The notes: a model not told the origin generated them from the letters alone. 64,000 bases of DNA from Hofstenia miamia (GCA_004352715.1 SCFE01000001.1:1431638-1495637); one strand, 5' to 3'. Positions 22,990 through 34,966 are shown, numbered from the stretch's first letter. Made by a program: numbers and translations.

Positions 22990-23496
22990 TCAAAGTGGCA
23001 CAAATTGCACCTTACCAGATATCAAGCGAAACCAAAAAGAGTTGTGCATATACTTTCTACACAGCATAGTGGTGCTGTTTATCAAAAAGATGGTAAGAAG
23101 AAGCCTGAAAGTGTTTTATTTTATAATAATAATAAATATGCAATTGATCTACTAGACAGTATGTGTCGTCAAAATTCGACAAAATTGGGCTGTAAACGCT
23201 AGCCCTTGGCCGTTTTTTAATATTTTGGATATTGCTGGAGTTAACGCATGGATGCTGTATAAAAACAAACACATTCTGATATTAGTAGACGCACTTTTCT
23301 GCAACAATTGTCCAAAGATCTCAGGAAAGACGTTGACATTCAATGCACTTTTGTCCCAACTCTCCAAAAGCGAGTCACTTGTCAGATTAATGTTCATTGT
23401 GAAAAGAATAGAACTGTGAATTTGTGCAGAATTTGCAGTAAACCTGTTTGTGGGAAGTGCCAGGTTGTCATATGTACAGACTGTTTTGACGAATAG
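22990..23496 (+). pseudogene. piggyBac-like transposase, C-terminal remnant
   Basis: Three consecutive frames reconstruct the C-terminal third of a piggyBac (PGBD) transposase. First come KPKRVVHILSTQHSG and KPESVLFYNNNKYAIDLLDS, whose last Asp-containing segment corresponds to the third catalytic aspartate region (usually VDTLDQM). After a TAG and a shift comes PLAVFFNILDIAGVNAWMLY, and after another shift the cysteine-rich C-terminal finger NLCRICSKPVCGKCQVVIC. The N-terminal two thirds, including the first two catalytic aspartates, are absent. It lies in an intron of the coiled-coil gene, on the opposite strand. It is clearly inactive. Confidence 0.85.
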
Positions 23497-23892
23497 CTTT
23501 CAAATACTTCTTTTGTTTTTGTTAGCGCATTATATGTATTGTCTCAATAATAATTGCAATATAGATCTTTATCAATTGGTCGACCAATTGTAATTATGTT
23601 CATATATTGCACCAAATATTTAAAACATGCAGCAAAAATATAAGGCTAAGAAATAATAATAAATGTGATCATCATACATAGGTAAAGTGACTTTTATTCA
23701 CAATTTTGGGATATATGCCACTCCTTAATTAACCATTTAATATTATAAGCACATTCAAAGCATGGTAAAAAATAATGCAAAAGAGTGTATAGAATCACAA
23801 CAAAATCGAGTCAATTATTGTAGGTGCATAGATTTACTCTTTATTAAATGTATATATTTGATTTTTTTAGTGTACCATTTAACTAAATTCAC

Positions 23893-25785
23893 CTGTTTGA
23901 TCTGCTCCTGAAAATTGACTGTTTCACATTCCAATAAATGAATTTTTTCGCATTGCTTCCTATTGTTTTCTATGGCAAATTTCATGTTGTCTTTAATGTT
24001 TAGCAGAAGTGCAAAATTTTGCTTCTCATCTGCGCATTCGAGACAAACCGGGCGTTTTGCAATCTTATTACAATACTCGTTGGTCAACATTTCGAGCTTA
24101 CTTAATTTTTTGAAATATTTTATGTGCAACGCATTTAACTTGCTCTCATTATCTTGCTGCAAATCCTGTGAAACTCTACGTTTCCAATTATTTTTTTCAA
24201 GTTCGCTTTTTTCAATTGCTCTTTTGTAATCAGACACGATCTTTTGCTTTGAATGTTCGTGTTTTTCAAAATCTTTCTCACATTTCTCCACAATGTTTCG
24301 CATCTCAACCTGATACATATCTCTTTGTCGCATAATTTCATCTTCTAAACACCGTTTTTGAAATATTAATTCATTTATTTGGCATATGCAGTCATCTAGT
24401 TCAGATTTGTGCTTTTGTGTTAGTGAATGCATGTGCAGTTGGTTTTCTTGATTGTTTATACATATTTCGTTATGTGTTTGTTCAGAAAGTCTTACTATTT
24501 CCAAATTGTGTTTCCTTTTTGCTTCTAGTGCGCATATTTTCAATTCTTGTATCTCTCTACTACTTTCTTCTCGAACTTTAGCAACTTCACTTCGAATTGC
24601 AGCAATCTTCAGTCGACTGTTTGAAACTTCTTGATCAACCCTATAATTTATTAAATTTTTCGCTTCTATTAATTCAGCTTTCAAAAACCTAATAGTATCT
24701 GTCAATGATTTGTTCTCTGACTTCATCAAAAATTTTTCCTCCACTTCAAGTTTGAGTTTGTTTACTAACTCTTCTGTTTCATGATTTTTTCTATTTCTAC
24801 AAGACTCTTTAATAGAAACGCCAATAGCTGCAACCTCTTTTAATGCAGATTCTATTGCAAAGCCAGTGTCAGCATTTTTATCTTCTACAGATGGATGATC
24901 ACAGGTTTTCATTGACAGATTGTTATGATATTCGATTGATATTTTGTCAACAAACTCACATAGTATCATTGCGGATGTATGGAAGAGCTCCTTTGACGCT
25001 ACTTCACTAAATTTGCAGCATACCTTGCTTTGGAATAGCTCAATAAGATTGTCAATGTTTTCTATGCCCATTTTGCGCCCAAGTTCTCCAAATCTATGAA
25101 TAATATGATAAGTGTCTTCTCGTACCTGAACTTCTCTCACCTCTTCATTGTCTGCAACATGCTTCCGTTCAGTTAACAACAACTCTTCAATGTTGGGAAG
25201 GTGTACAAACTCCCTTTGTTCACTATCTTTACTTTTTGGAGGAGTGGAAGCCACTTCTTGCTTTTCATAAGGTTTGTAAAGGAAATATGCTTCATTTCTT
25301 ATTTCAAAAATCTCTTCTGGTGATTTTGATCGTAGAATTTCAATAAGCTTCTTTTGTGCAAAAAGTCTATTAGGTGCTTCATCAATGAACCTCTTTTTTT
25401 CTTCATCTTCTAGCTCGTATTGTAATATCATTAACTTCTTAGCAGGGTTCGGTTTTTCCTCATAAGGTCCTACTTCTCTATAGATCTCTTCGCGTAATTC
25501 AGGATTAAATTCTTTCAATTGATTCGTGATAATAACCCTGTTTGTTCCAATTTCTTTCCTTATTGACTCAATTTCTAAACTAGTCATAGATTTAAGTCTT
25601 TGTAGGATTTGATTGAAGGAAACTGTAATTAAAGCTTCGTTTGCAATGTCCTGGCGTGTATCTTGAGGTAGTTCTCTTAGCCTCTCAATTATTGCTTGCT
25701 TCGTAATTGAAATTGTAGTGGGTTTCCCTTCTTCACAACATTTTTTTGTCATTTGCATCGATTGCAAAAGTAGGCGATCTTGTTC
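23893..25785 (-). CDS. Coiled-coil gene, 631-codon exon with five helical repeats
   Basis: The exon runs from acceptor TGTTTAG|GAACAA at 25787/25786 to donor CAAACAG|GTGAAT at 23892/23891, exactly 631 codons in phase 0 at both ends. Residues 30-167 form five tandem repeats of about 26-32 residues, each with Leu-Lys/Arg early and Ile-x-x-Glu-Ala/Val/Ile late (anchor glutamates at residues 50, 78, 104, 136 and 165). Residues about 210-290 look like a compact helical segment (FGELGRKMGIENIDNLIELF). Residues about 310-631 are continuous coiled coil with several Cys. The frame is intact. It joins exon 26154-26240 upstream and 20701-21185 downstream. No known domain was recognised. Confidence 0.85.
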
Positions 25786-26153
25786 CTAAACACAAAAGTT
25801 TTATAAAATAATTCCTTAAATCGCACAATTAAAAGTATAATTCATATGGAATTGATTTCATGAAATTCTATTGAATTCAGGCGGTGTGAAACAAAAGCCA
25901 ACTGTATTCAGAATTTGCTTAAGCAAATAAAATAAAGAACTTCTAAGTTTATGTATATTTATTGAGAAATTTACTTGTTTCCTTTGATATTATATAAAAC
26001 AATGATATTCATATTCATAATATGCAATTGTTCCAAATTTTAAGATGAATAATTTGTTGTAAGCTACACTTAAAATAGAAAATGAATAAATGAATTTTAA
26101 GTTGCTTTATAATGTGTAGTATTGTTTTAGATTTATTACTATTTAGCAATTAC

Positions 26154-26240
26154 CAATAGTTTGTCGTAATTTGGCTCTGGAAACGTCACCGATTTTTGAT
26201 CATCTAATTCTTTATGTAAGGACTCTATGTCAGCACGTAG
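26154..26240 (-). CDS. Coiled-coil gene, 29-codon exon
   Basis: The 87-nt exon begins LRADIESLHKELDDQ and ends NYDKLL. It is bounded by acceptor CATTTTAG|CTACGT and donor CTATTG|GTAATT, in phase 0 at both ends, matching its neighbours. The first half is heptad-like; the second half is a non-coil linker (TFPEPNYD). Confidence 0.75.
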
Positions 26241-26244
26241 CTAA

Positions 26245-28151
26245 AATGTATACGATTGCTAATAATAATAATTAAAGACAATTCATGTTCATTTATATAA
26301 CGTTAATAAAGTTTTGCATTAGTGGAAGTGTTGAGGGCAAAGCTGAGACTATTACTAGCGAGGGGTGTAAAATATAAATCTCTTTTCTACCTCTCCTAAA
26401 ATTTGGAGAACTACCAAAAAGTGTTCGTGAAAATGAAAAAAATTGGATTATCAGACTTGGAAACCCCCTCCCCCTTCCCATTACTTATCCTTTGAAATAT
26501 TTAAATTCCATAAATGTGCAAAGTCACCTAGGTTGATATGATTATTAAAGTTCTATGGATGCTTAGTTAATAAAAACTTCATAAAAAGTAATAGTATATT
26601 TATAAAAAAGTATAAATTATCATTCAAATTTTTTATGTTTTGAATGCACATTAATTTACATAGATTATTAAAATTATATGCAATAATGTGCTATAAAGTG
26701 TCCAAAAGCAAAGGTTAAGGTTTAAATCTTTATACATTTTAAATTATAGCAGGTAAAATGATGTAGTAAGAATTCATGATAGTAAAAATTCCAAAGTTTC
26801 TATTAGGTTGATACTTAATTTCCAATAGTTGGGAGCTATATTAAAATGTATTCATTGTATTTATTAATGTTGCAGCTAACAGAAAATTAGCAGATTGCAA
26901 TAGTTGAAGAAGTGATATAAAGCAAAAAGAAGCATGAAGGGATCTCAGAGTCAGTGAGATCACATTTAGGAAATCGAAGGAAAATGATTTTATGAAAAAT
27001 TAGAATAAAGGCAAAAGTACAACAAAGCTGTGAAAGATGTAGACAATAAATTAATTGCAATTCCTATTTAAAGATAACTGCAAAGTTGCAATTGAGAAAA
27101 ACCATCAGCAATAACAATCCTAGTTAAATATTTAAAATTGCTTTCAAATAAAATGCTGATCATACAATAGTTATTACCAGAAAAATTGCATGGTCTTGTT
27201 GGCTCCGAATTGTAATCCTTAAATATTTTCTTTGGGCCCATCTTAAAGAACAAATTTTCATGCAAAACTATAGACCATAATAGATTAAAAAACAGCTGTC
27301 TGAAAAATTGTTAACTCTATAGATCTGATTACTTTTAATGCTTCACTAAATATATTTATCGCATTTCAAGATTGATATTTTAAATTAGCATTCTAAGATA
27401 ATGAAAACATAACATTCTTTCTTTCTCGTGATTTTCATGATATGCTAGACTTGTTTTATGAAAAAAGCTTGTTTCCGTAGCCATAATGTCTAAGAGTAGT
27501 CTTTACTGGTTAGAGAATAACCCATCCACATTAGTCATATGTACATCTTAATATGTCACACAACTGCACTCTAGGGAAACTTAATCTACAACTACTACTT
27601 ACTTCTACTAATCAGACCCTGCAAGTGACAGATTGATTTGAAGTAAGTGTGTGTTGCTTAAGGCTTAAATGTTTGTGTTGGTCAAATGCTAGAGAACTAT
27701 CGGTTTGATATAATAGTTAAAAATCAGCAAATGGATATCAGAAGTATGGCACTAGTAGTTTGATAATTATCATATCGTGCAGTTGTTTAATTTTTCCATG
27801 CTGTTATCCTGGGTAAATACCAATATAATATTTACAGACTTCAACAATGCACTTTATAAAAATCTTGACTAAGAGTTAAATGTCTAAAAAAGCGTTTCTA
27901 AAATTCCGCTTTAGATTTCTAGGTTGGTTCTCTCTCTAAAAGAACTCATTATGCTATATAACACCATTCTTCAAACTCAAAAGAAACCTAACAGATTATA
28001 ATATGACTAAATCTTTAGGTTTGACTCATAAACAGAAATCAATATCAAAATTTTTTACATCTGCAAACATAAAGAATGTCACTACTTAGGTAAATAACGA
28101 ACATGGAAAATTGCAATGCTTTAAAAGTGCATTAATATTTATTCTTAAATA

Positions 28152-28200
<49 letters not shown>

Positions 28201-28930
28201 GGTAAATCAGGNNNNNNNNNNNNNNNNNNNNNNNNNNNNNNNNNNNNNNNNNNNNNNNNNNNNNNNNNNNNNNNNNNNNNNNNNNNNNNNNNNNNNNNNN
28301 NNNNNNNNNNNNNNNNNNNNNNNNNNNNNNNNNNNNNNNNTATATATATATATATATCTGGTAAATCAGGGCTAGGATACAAATTTTGCAATAATATCCA
28401 TTTGAAAACTCATATTAGAAGCAGTGTGAAATATGTGTTGTTTTGCATATGTATTTTGTGAATTTAATGGTGTCATTCAGATAAATGACCAGTTACTTAA
28501 TTGGAAACAATTATTTGAACTTCCTATCTTGTAGCAATGAATTATTTATACTTTTGGTTTCTTCATGTGTTTTGAGAAAATTGCACATGCTTTTGATACC
28601 TTGAAACAGATTTTTACAAATAATATAAATGAGTGAGAAAAACCTAATACACTTAATCTTAATTGGGTATTTACAGGAGGGTTAGCCTGCTTCAATATTT
28701 AAAATTGCATTGTTATCTAACAGTGCATATTCTAGTACATAAATTCAGAGGGGTAGATCTGCATATTTATCGATTTTTTAAATTGCACCCTTTTCTACTA
28801 TTACAGTAAGACTGAAAAACATGTTGTATGAATTTCATTTGTGGGGTGTAACCTCGATGATTATTTCTGATACAAATAGTGTGAATACTGGACAAAGAGT
28901 GGGGTAGCGGTTAACCTGCAGAGAATGTTC
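26245..28930. other. Intron, (TA)n tracts and a gap
   Basis: AT-rich DNA without a supported gene. (TA)n occurs at 28160-28198, followed by a 129-base gap (28212-28340) whose two flanks carry the same (TA)n-CTGGTAAATCAGG junction, suggesting an unmerged overlap. Confidence 0.5.
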
Positions 28931-28952
28931 TTAAGTAAAATGGGAACTGCCA

Positions 28953-29590
28953 AAATCATGCCTTGGATAGAATCTTGCGATTTGTTATGGGTGAGGAGAT
29001 AGTAGGTATAAGCAAGTCTCCAATATCGAATATTTTTTACAAGGAACTCGTGACATGCTATGAAGAACTTCAAGACTCTTTTCAGAATGGAGCTCATGCC
29101 AATTGGAGAGATGATATGAAATTTCTGTTCCACCTAACTCAAGTCTTTAGGTGTTTCCATGAAAAAAGAGTGACCTGTCTTTCATTAAGCTTCAGGAAAT
29201 TCCAAATATCAGTGAAGCCAGATTGAAATCACGAGCAATCTTGTCTCTCCTTGCATTTTCTTCTCGTCACATGAGAGAGCAATATTGCAAGCAGTCTGTC
29301 AATTCATCTGATATGACTGGGCAGACCACTGTTTCAGTGACTAAATACACATAGCTAAAGATAATGCAGAACTATCGAAAGCCTTACAACCATAAATGAC
29401 TATTCCGCAATGTTTTACAAACCACTGGAAGCAAGTGTCATCAAGGTTTGACATCAGCAGAAGCAATCAATACTGTGAGCGAGCAGTCAAGGTCATGTAA
29501 GAACCATATACCACATGCGGGAAGAAAGCCAATCTGCCATTTCGCTTCATTCTCTCTAATGATTTGAAGCAACTTTGTTAGGCTATTGGC
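28953..29590 (+). pseudogene. Decayed open reading frame of unknown family
   Basis: A frame at about 28953-29226 (containing GEEIVGISKSPISN and GAHANWRDDMKFLFHLTQVF) continues, after frame changes, through NISEARLKSRAILSLLAF, a segment readable as HMREQYCKQSVN and later RSNQYCERAVKVM and KKANLPFRFILSN. Protein-like sequence split among frames with stops indicates a dead gene copy, most likely transposon-derived given the surroundings, but the family was not recognised. It lies inside an intron of the coiled-coil gene on the opposite strand. Confidence 0.45.
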
Positions 29591-29612
29591 TTATTGGACT
29601 TTACATGCCTTA

Positions 29613-29913
29613 AATGTGTGTTCCCACTATCGACTTTTATCATCTGTCAAGAAATCGATGATAAAAGTCGATAGTCTAAAAACTCTATCTGCTTTTTTAT
29701 AAGCTGATAAAAGTCGATTTTTTTGAAAAAACAGCTAAATTACTGTTATCTGATAATTTATCATCTGATAAAAAATCGATAGTCTGAACGCTATTCCAAC
29801 TCCGGTTTTTCTAATAAAGAATCAAATGATAAAAAATCGCCAATGTGAACAAAAATCATTGCATTTTCGCGACTAAAATCCTCTCATAAAAGTCGATAGT
29901 GGGAACACACCTT
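29613..29913. mobile_element. 301-bp MITE with TA target duplication
   Basis: Near-perfect terminal inverted repeats of about 28 bp (core GTGTGTTCCCACTATCGACT at the left end and its complement at the right end) are bracketed by TA dinucleotides. The interior is built from repeated and inverted GATAAAAGTCGA / GATAAAAAATCGA units, so much of the element can fold on itself. There is no coding capacity. TA target sites and this structure suit a Tc1/mariner-mobilised miniature element. Confidence 0.8.
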
Positions 29914-30122
29914 TATGTTCCTTTTGTGTTTTTTTCAAAGTTCGTTGTGGGTGAACACTTTTCTAAAACACAAAAAAGAGGTTGGTTCATCAGAATATCA
30001 TGCAGGATTCCGATATTAGCTAAACAATTATTTGTGAGACTCATAACGTAACAGATTTCATTCATTTTATATATTTATGTATATATTATATTCTGCCAGG
30101 CATATGTACATGTACACATAGA

Positions 30123-30125
<3 letters not shown>

Positions 30126-30188
<63 letters not shown>
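30126..30188. repeat. (TA)n microsatellite, 63 bp
   Basis: This is the longest uninterrupted (TA)n run visible. Similar tracts occur at 5884-5916, about 19300-19330, 19437-19467, 20252-20271, 21222-21251, 28160-28198, 31071-31087, 31562-31590, 34936-34966, 35088-35113, 46683-46723, 46729-46753, 48649-48679 and 49179-49206. Five of the nine gaps lie next to or near such a tract. Confidence 0.95.
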
Positions 30189-30189
<1 letters not shown>

Positions 30190-30759
30190 CATTAGTGGTT
30201 TTTGAGTTGGATATCCCCGACATTTAAATTGGTCCGTAATAAATATGGATTTCTATAGTAATTTTTATACTGTTATTTTGAGAAATAATTGAAATCTTGC
30301 ATTCGTTAAAGCCGAATTACTTGAAATTTTAATGTAATGTAGTTTTGTTTGTGGAATTATCGAATTTTGATGAAATATGGCATATATATATATACATTAG
30401 AAATTACGTAAACAATAATTATTCGCGATCTACAATTTGATATGCATATGTATATATTTGTGTAAATTGATGAGAATTCCAATATTAAATTCAAAATTAT
30501 CGAGTAAATATTTTCAAATCTAGCTAAATTTGATAAAAACTAATAATGATATAAATTTCAAAGGCATAATTCAATTATATAATTGTAAGTTTGTAATCCA
30601 TCTTTTCTAGGTTTTAACCGTTTTCGTTAGATACAAGATTGTAGTTATTCAATAAAGAGTTTGCAAGTGGTTTGATTTCCATGTAAATAAAATCTTGTAA
30701 GATTATAATACAGTTTCAAAGATGCATATAACTCCCAACTGACAATACGTTTTGATTAC

Positions 30760-30889
30760 CTAACTGCATCACATAACAATACAACAGCATCTCTGATACG
30801 AATATTCAAAGCGATCATCGCGATTTTGCCAATATGAATTAACACATCAACAAAATTGTTGATACCTCTCTTTTCTCCCAATTCTATTC
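30760..30889 (-). CDS. Orphan exon-like segment
   Basis: An open segment is bounded by a plausible acceptor (TTTTAAAACAG|GA) and donor (GTTAG|GTAATC). It encodes 42 full codons including GIELGEKRGINNFVDVLIHI and IRIRDAVVLLCDAV, a compact amphipathic, protein-like sequence. It starts with two bases and ends with two bases of split codons, so it does not fit between the phase-0 exons on either side. It partly resembles the ELGRKMGIENIDNLIELF stretch of the 631-codon exon. It could belong to a nested gene, be an alternative exon, or be an exon relic. Confidence 0.4.
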
Positions 30890-31087
30890 CTGTTTTAAAA
30901 GAGCTATGGAAACATCTCGAATTACAATTTACTAAATTGCGCATTGGGAAGCATCAGATAATATATTAACTAGTTTTCTTAAAAAAATTGACCGATTAAT
31001 CGGCTAGTCACAATTCAATCGGAAAGCCGATTACCCGTCGGCAAAATCCTGACCAGTTCCAATTGTTATATATATATATATATATAT

Positions 31088-31557
31088 NNNNNNNNNNNNN
31101 NNNNNNNNNNNNNNNNNNNNNNNNNNNNNNNNNNNNNNNNNNNNNNNNNNNNNNNNNNNNNNNNNNNNNNNNNNNNNNNNNNNNNNNNNNNNNNNNNNNN
31201 NNNNNNNNNNNNNNNNNNNNNNNNNNNNNNNNNNNNNNNNNNNNNNNNNNNNNNNNNNNNNNNNNNNNNNNNNNNNNNNNNNNNNNNNNNNNNNNNNNNN
31301 NNNNNNNNNNNNNNNNNNNNNNNNNNNNNNNNNNNNNNNNNNNNNNNNNNNNNNNNNNNNNNNNNNNNNNNNNNNNNNNNNNNNNNNNNNNNNNNNNNNN
31401 NNNNNNNNNNNNNNNNNNNNNNNNNNNNNNNNNNNNNNNNNNNNNNNNNNNNNNNNNNNNNNNNNNNNNNNNNNNNNNNNNNNNNNNNNNNNNNNNNNNN
31501 NNNNNNNNNNNNNNNNNNNNNNNNNNNNNNNNNNNNNNNNNNNNNNNNNNNNNNNNN
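31088..31557. other. Assembly gap (470 N)
   Basis: Unknown bases, with (TA)n on both sides. Confidence 0.98.
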
Positions 31558-31591
<34 letters not shown>

Positions 31592-31594
<3 letters not shown>

Positions 31595-32765
31595 TTTTGC
31601 TCAAAAGTATTGCAACTCCATAATAAATTATAATTAAGCTGACAACATGAACTTAATTTGAAGTGCACTTTGTTTTACTCATTACAGCCACATTTACTAA
31701 ATCCATTCAACTTTAAAACCAACATTTCAAGTCATTATTAACTGTCAATATATCATTTTTGCTGTTAATTGAGAGAAATTGAGACTTAGATGGTGATCAA
31801 AAGTATTGCAACACTTGAAGTTAGGGGGTTAAAGCAGCAACTAATATATTATTTAGAAACAAAATCTTAAACTATTTGAAAATTTATTCAAAAGTAATTA
31901 AAATGAATTTAGTTAGTATATTGTGGAGTAGTAATTTAGTTAGTATATTGTGGAGTAGTCTTAATGAATACACTAACCCATTGGAATATCTTGGCTGGAA
32001 TTGCTGTGCATTCCCTTCTTGACATCTCCTTCCTATGATTCTGACACGTGCCAACAAACAACAGTACTGGAGAAACAACAGCATCATTAAATTTGTTAGT
32101 TGTCACAAAGTTGATGATGGGTTTCTTTCACAGTTTGTTATTATTTCCTGGAAGAAATTTTGTTAGCAATTTCATATTTGTAAAGAATTCGACCAATGGT
32201 ACCTGCACTAATAGAATTTCTTGTGCCCACGCACTTGACATCACACAAATAATCAATTGTCACAAAATGTTGTTCTTGAAAGACACTAATATCTTTCATA
32301 AATTTGACAGTGCATTGGAATTATAAGCGTCTGGTAATCCATCTGACTGCTAATGCTGATCTTTCTATAAGAGCTGCTATTTTCCTGATGCACATGATCT
32401 GAAAATGCTTAGAAATGATAATCTCATGATTAAAATCAGTTGTGTATTAGATATTAAGGGGCTATGAGAGGTTTAAAATCAACTTCCTGTAGATTTGAGA
32501 CTGAATAGAATGAAAGTTTATCTCTAAAGATCAAACAGATTGATGTGTTACAATACTTTTGATCACTATCAAAACCCTAATCAGGCATAATTTGAATAGC
32601 TTGATACTCTAAGCAACTGTACGAGCATCAGTTCGAATGAAATAACTTTGTTTATGCATTGTTAATTTTGCTTCAGTTTTTTATGCTGCTTACACCATCA
32701 TGTTCTCTGTACGTGCTTAATTAATTGTCTCTGATCAGGTGTTGCAATACTTTTGAGCAGAAATG
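31592..32765 (-). mobile_element. Decayed Tc1-like transposon with double (IR/DR) ends
   Basis: The ends are inverted repeats sharing TGCTCAAAAGTATTGCAAC, flanked by TA. A second, inner copy of the motif (GATCAAAAGTATTGCAACAC near 31796; inverted near 32550) sits about 200 bp in from each end, giving the outer/inner direct-repeat arrangement known from Sleeping Beauty-type Tc1 elements. The interior (31816-32546) holds only shreds of transposase on the - strand, for example SISAGTIGRILYKYE, which resembles the second helix-turn-helix of Tc1 transposases. The catalytic domain is missing, so the 1.17-kb copy is non-autonomous. A 26-bp tandem duplication lies near 31909-31960. Confidence 0.8.
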
Positions 32766-32769
32766 TATA

Positions 32770-33775
32770 TAAACTAGCGATGTGCGAGTAGGATTACCAT
32801 CCTCGAGCATAATTGCTATGTGGTATGAGCGGATAAGGAAGGTTTCCATTCCGCAATATGTGATTTATTTCAAAATTAGAAATTATAAAGAAAATGATAA
32901 AAAAATATCACATAATGAACGCAAATTGTGCGCAAAATTCTATTTCAATTTAAATTCTATATATAAATATATATTAAATATCAGGACACTAAACTCGAAC
33001 AATTATGCTTGGAATGATTAACTCTATGACTTTATTTTTTAGCACCAGGATTAGTTTTTGTCTTTTGAGTTGAAATTAGTCCTTTAGCTTTTATCAAAAA
33101 ATCAGTATTACTCTTATGTCCGTGTGAAGGAACTCCTTAAAACCATCTCCATAAAAATGCGTAATGTATAAAATATAGCAGAAAGATCGAATTCAAGTTG
33201 AAAAGTTTAAAGTATCACAAATTTTCGAATAAATGTACTCAGATGATGATGAAATTTACATCAAAATTTGGAATGTTGTAGGGTTGTAAATGACTTAACT
33301 GTAAATATTTCCAAATCTTCTGAACAAATCCATAAAAGAATTTGATTGCACTAAGACTTTGATTTTCCTACTATACTTTACCCATATTTTCGGAGCTAGC
33401 TTTAAGTTACCTCTTTACAGGGGCATAGGATGAACCTAAATCTTAAAATCATAGTCCAAGTAATTGCAAAATCAAATTATCCAATTCAGTGTCCAGATAC
33501 ATACAAATATTTTGTATTTTTTGTAGTACACAATTTTTTCAAAAAACCCATATTATCAATATATTTTATAATATGCAATACTAATCGAACATTGAATTGA
33601 ATTAAAAAATTTGTTCCAAATGTGACTTGACTAAAAATGATAGTGGATTAACTGTAGGAAATAATATTGAAAAACAAAGTCCTCCAATGCAAGTTTGCAT
33701 GGAATACATGTGACAATTTGTTTAGTATAATCAGTTTATAACTATGAACTAATAAGCCGTGTTTCTAAACAATTA
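32770..33775. other. Intron, no gene recognised
   Basis: AT-rich DNA between the Tc1-like element and the small-exon cluster. An open stretch on the - strand near 33160-33045 ends in a Lys-rich tail but has no recognisable family or clear splice sites. Confidence 0.4.
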
Positions 33776-33779
33776 TTAC

Positions 33780-34798
33780 CTTAGTTATTGTTTGGTTCAA
33801 CATGTTGAGATCCATTTGGTGTTGCGCTTGCAAGGCGGTTTTTTCGCGAAGAATTTCATCAATTTTTCGATTGAGCTCGCGCTCATTTTCTAAATTCTAA
33901 AGATGGTCAATTATTCTGCTGCACCTTGTAAGAGTAGGCAGTCATACCTTCCTTAAGTCTTCTTCATTTTTTTCAATTAACTTTTGCAGTAGTGACTCAT
34001 TTTCACACTTTACACTGTATTTTTCTTGAAGCTAAGCATATTTTTAACATAGATTGCATTGCTTTGTGGAAAATATTAGCCTAGACAAAGTTAAACAGAT
34101 ACAAATATATGTCTAAGAAATATTATTAATTCTTAAAATTGAATTTATTATTTTTAGAAAGTAGAAAAATATTGACCTAAGCAGGTTAAGTTATTGAGAC
34201 CCTGAAACCCAATGTGAAAACTAGCTTTTTGATTTGAAATTCCATTCAAGATTTGAAAAAGAACCCTTCAGTAAAAATTGCCTAATTGAAATGCAATAGT
34301 AAAATTTCAAATGATCAGAAACTTAAGGGTAACTACTGAATATATGTAATCAATATTTCATAAATATCTCACTGTGCTTATAGCAATTTGTGAATTGGTA
34401 CTATTTTCTTTTTCAATGGATAATTTTTCTTGCAACTTGTCCACTTTTTCATTTAAGTGCTTTTCACTTTCAAGTAGCTCCTGAATCTTGTGTTCTTTCT
34501 AAAAATTTTGCAAGTTATTTGTTACAAAAATATGAAATAATTGAACCTGTTTACAGTCATTGGAGAGCTCCTTGACTTGACCCGTTTGTTTGGAAATTTC
34601 TGCCGTCTTCATATTGGTAATCCTCTGTAGATCATTAATGTCATTAATTAACTTGTCTTCTTTAACTAGTGCACGGTCAACTTGTGATTTTAGATCAAAC
34701 ACTTTTTCATTTAATTGATCAGCAATAGTCTCCTTATTGGCAGAAGCAATCTTAATTGTCTGATTTTCCTGAATCAAATCTTCACATTTTACGCTGAG
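33780..34798 (-). CDS. Coiled-coil gene, four small exons (84, 42, 28 and 39 codons)
   Basis: Four phase-0 exons in order on the - strand: 34798-34547 (84 codons, LSVKCEDLIQENQ... to NDCKQ), 34498-34373 (42 codons, KEHKIQELLESEKH...), 34031-33948 (28 codons, LQEKYSVKCENESLLQKL...) and 33896-33780 (39 codons, NLENERELNRKIDE...). Each has a TTTAG- or CTTAG-type acceptor and a GT donor, and short introns of 48-341 bp separate them. All encode unbroken heptad coiled coil rich in Glu, Lys and Leu. The phrase VKCE(D/N)xLxQ recurs in exons one and three, a hint of internal duplication. Confidence 0.85.
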
Positions 34799-34929
34799 CT
34801 AAATAATAGACAATTTAAAAGAGATGCGATTTTAGAGTAGAACGCATTGGAGATGCATTATATTCAATTGAATTTCCTTAAGCACATTGAAGTAGTAAAG
34901 AAGCATTTTGTTCTATTGAGAAGTCAATT

Positions 34930-34966
<37 letters not shown>

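Noticed and set aside
27185-27245. Exon-like stretch on the - strand (MGPKKIFKDYNSEPTRP) with possible acceptor and donor
   Set aside because: Short, wrong phase for the coiled-coil gene, and no recognisable homology; cannot be told from chance.
31008-31668. Open frames of nearly 200 codons across 31.0-31.7 kb
   Set aside because: They consist of unknown bases and (TA)n translated as Ile-Tyr repeats; not coding.
33045-33165. Open stretch on the - strand ending TKTNPGAKK and a stop
   Set aside because: About 35 codons without clear splice sites or family; treated as chance.
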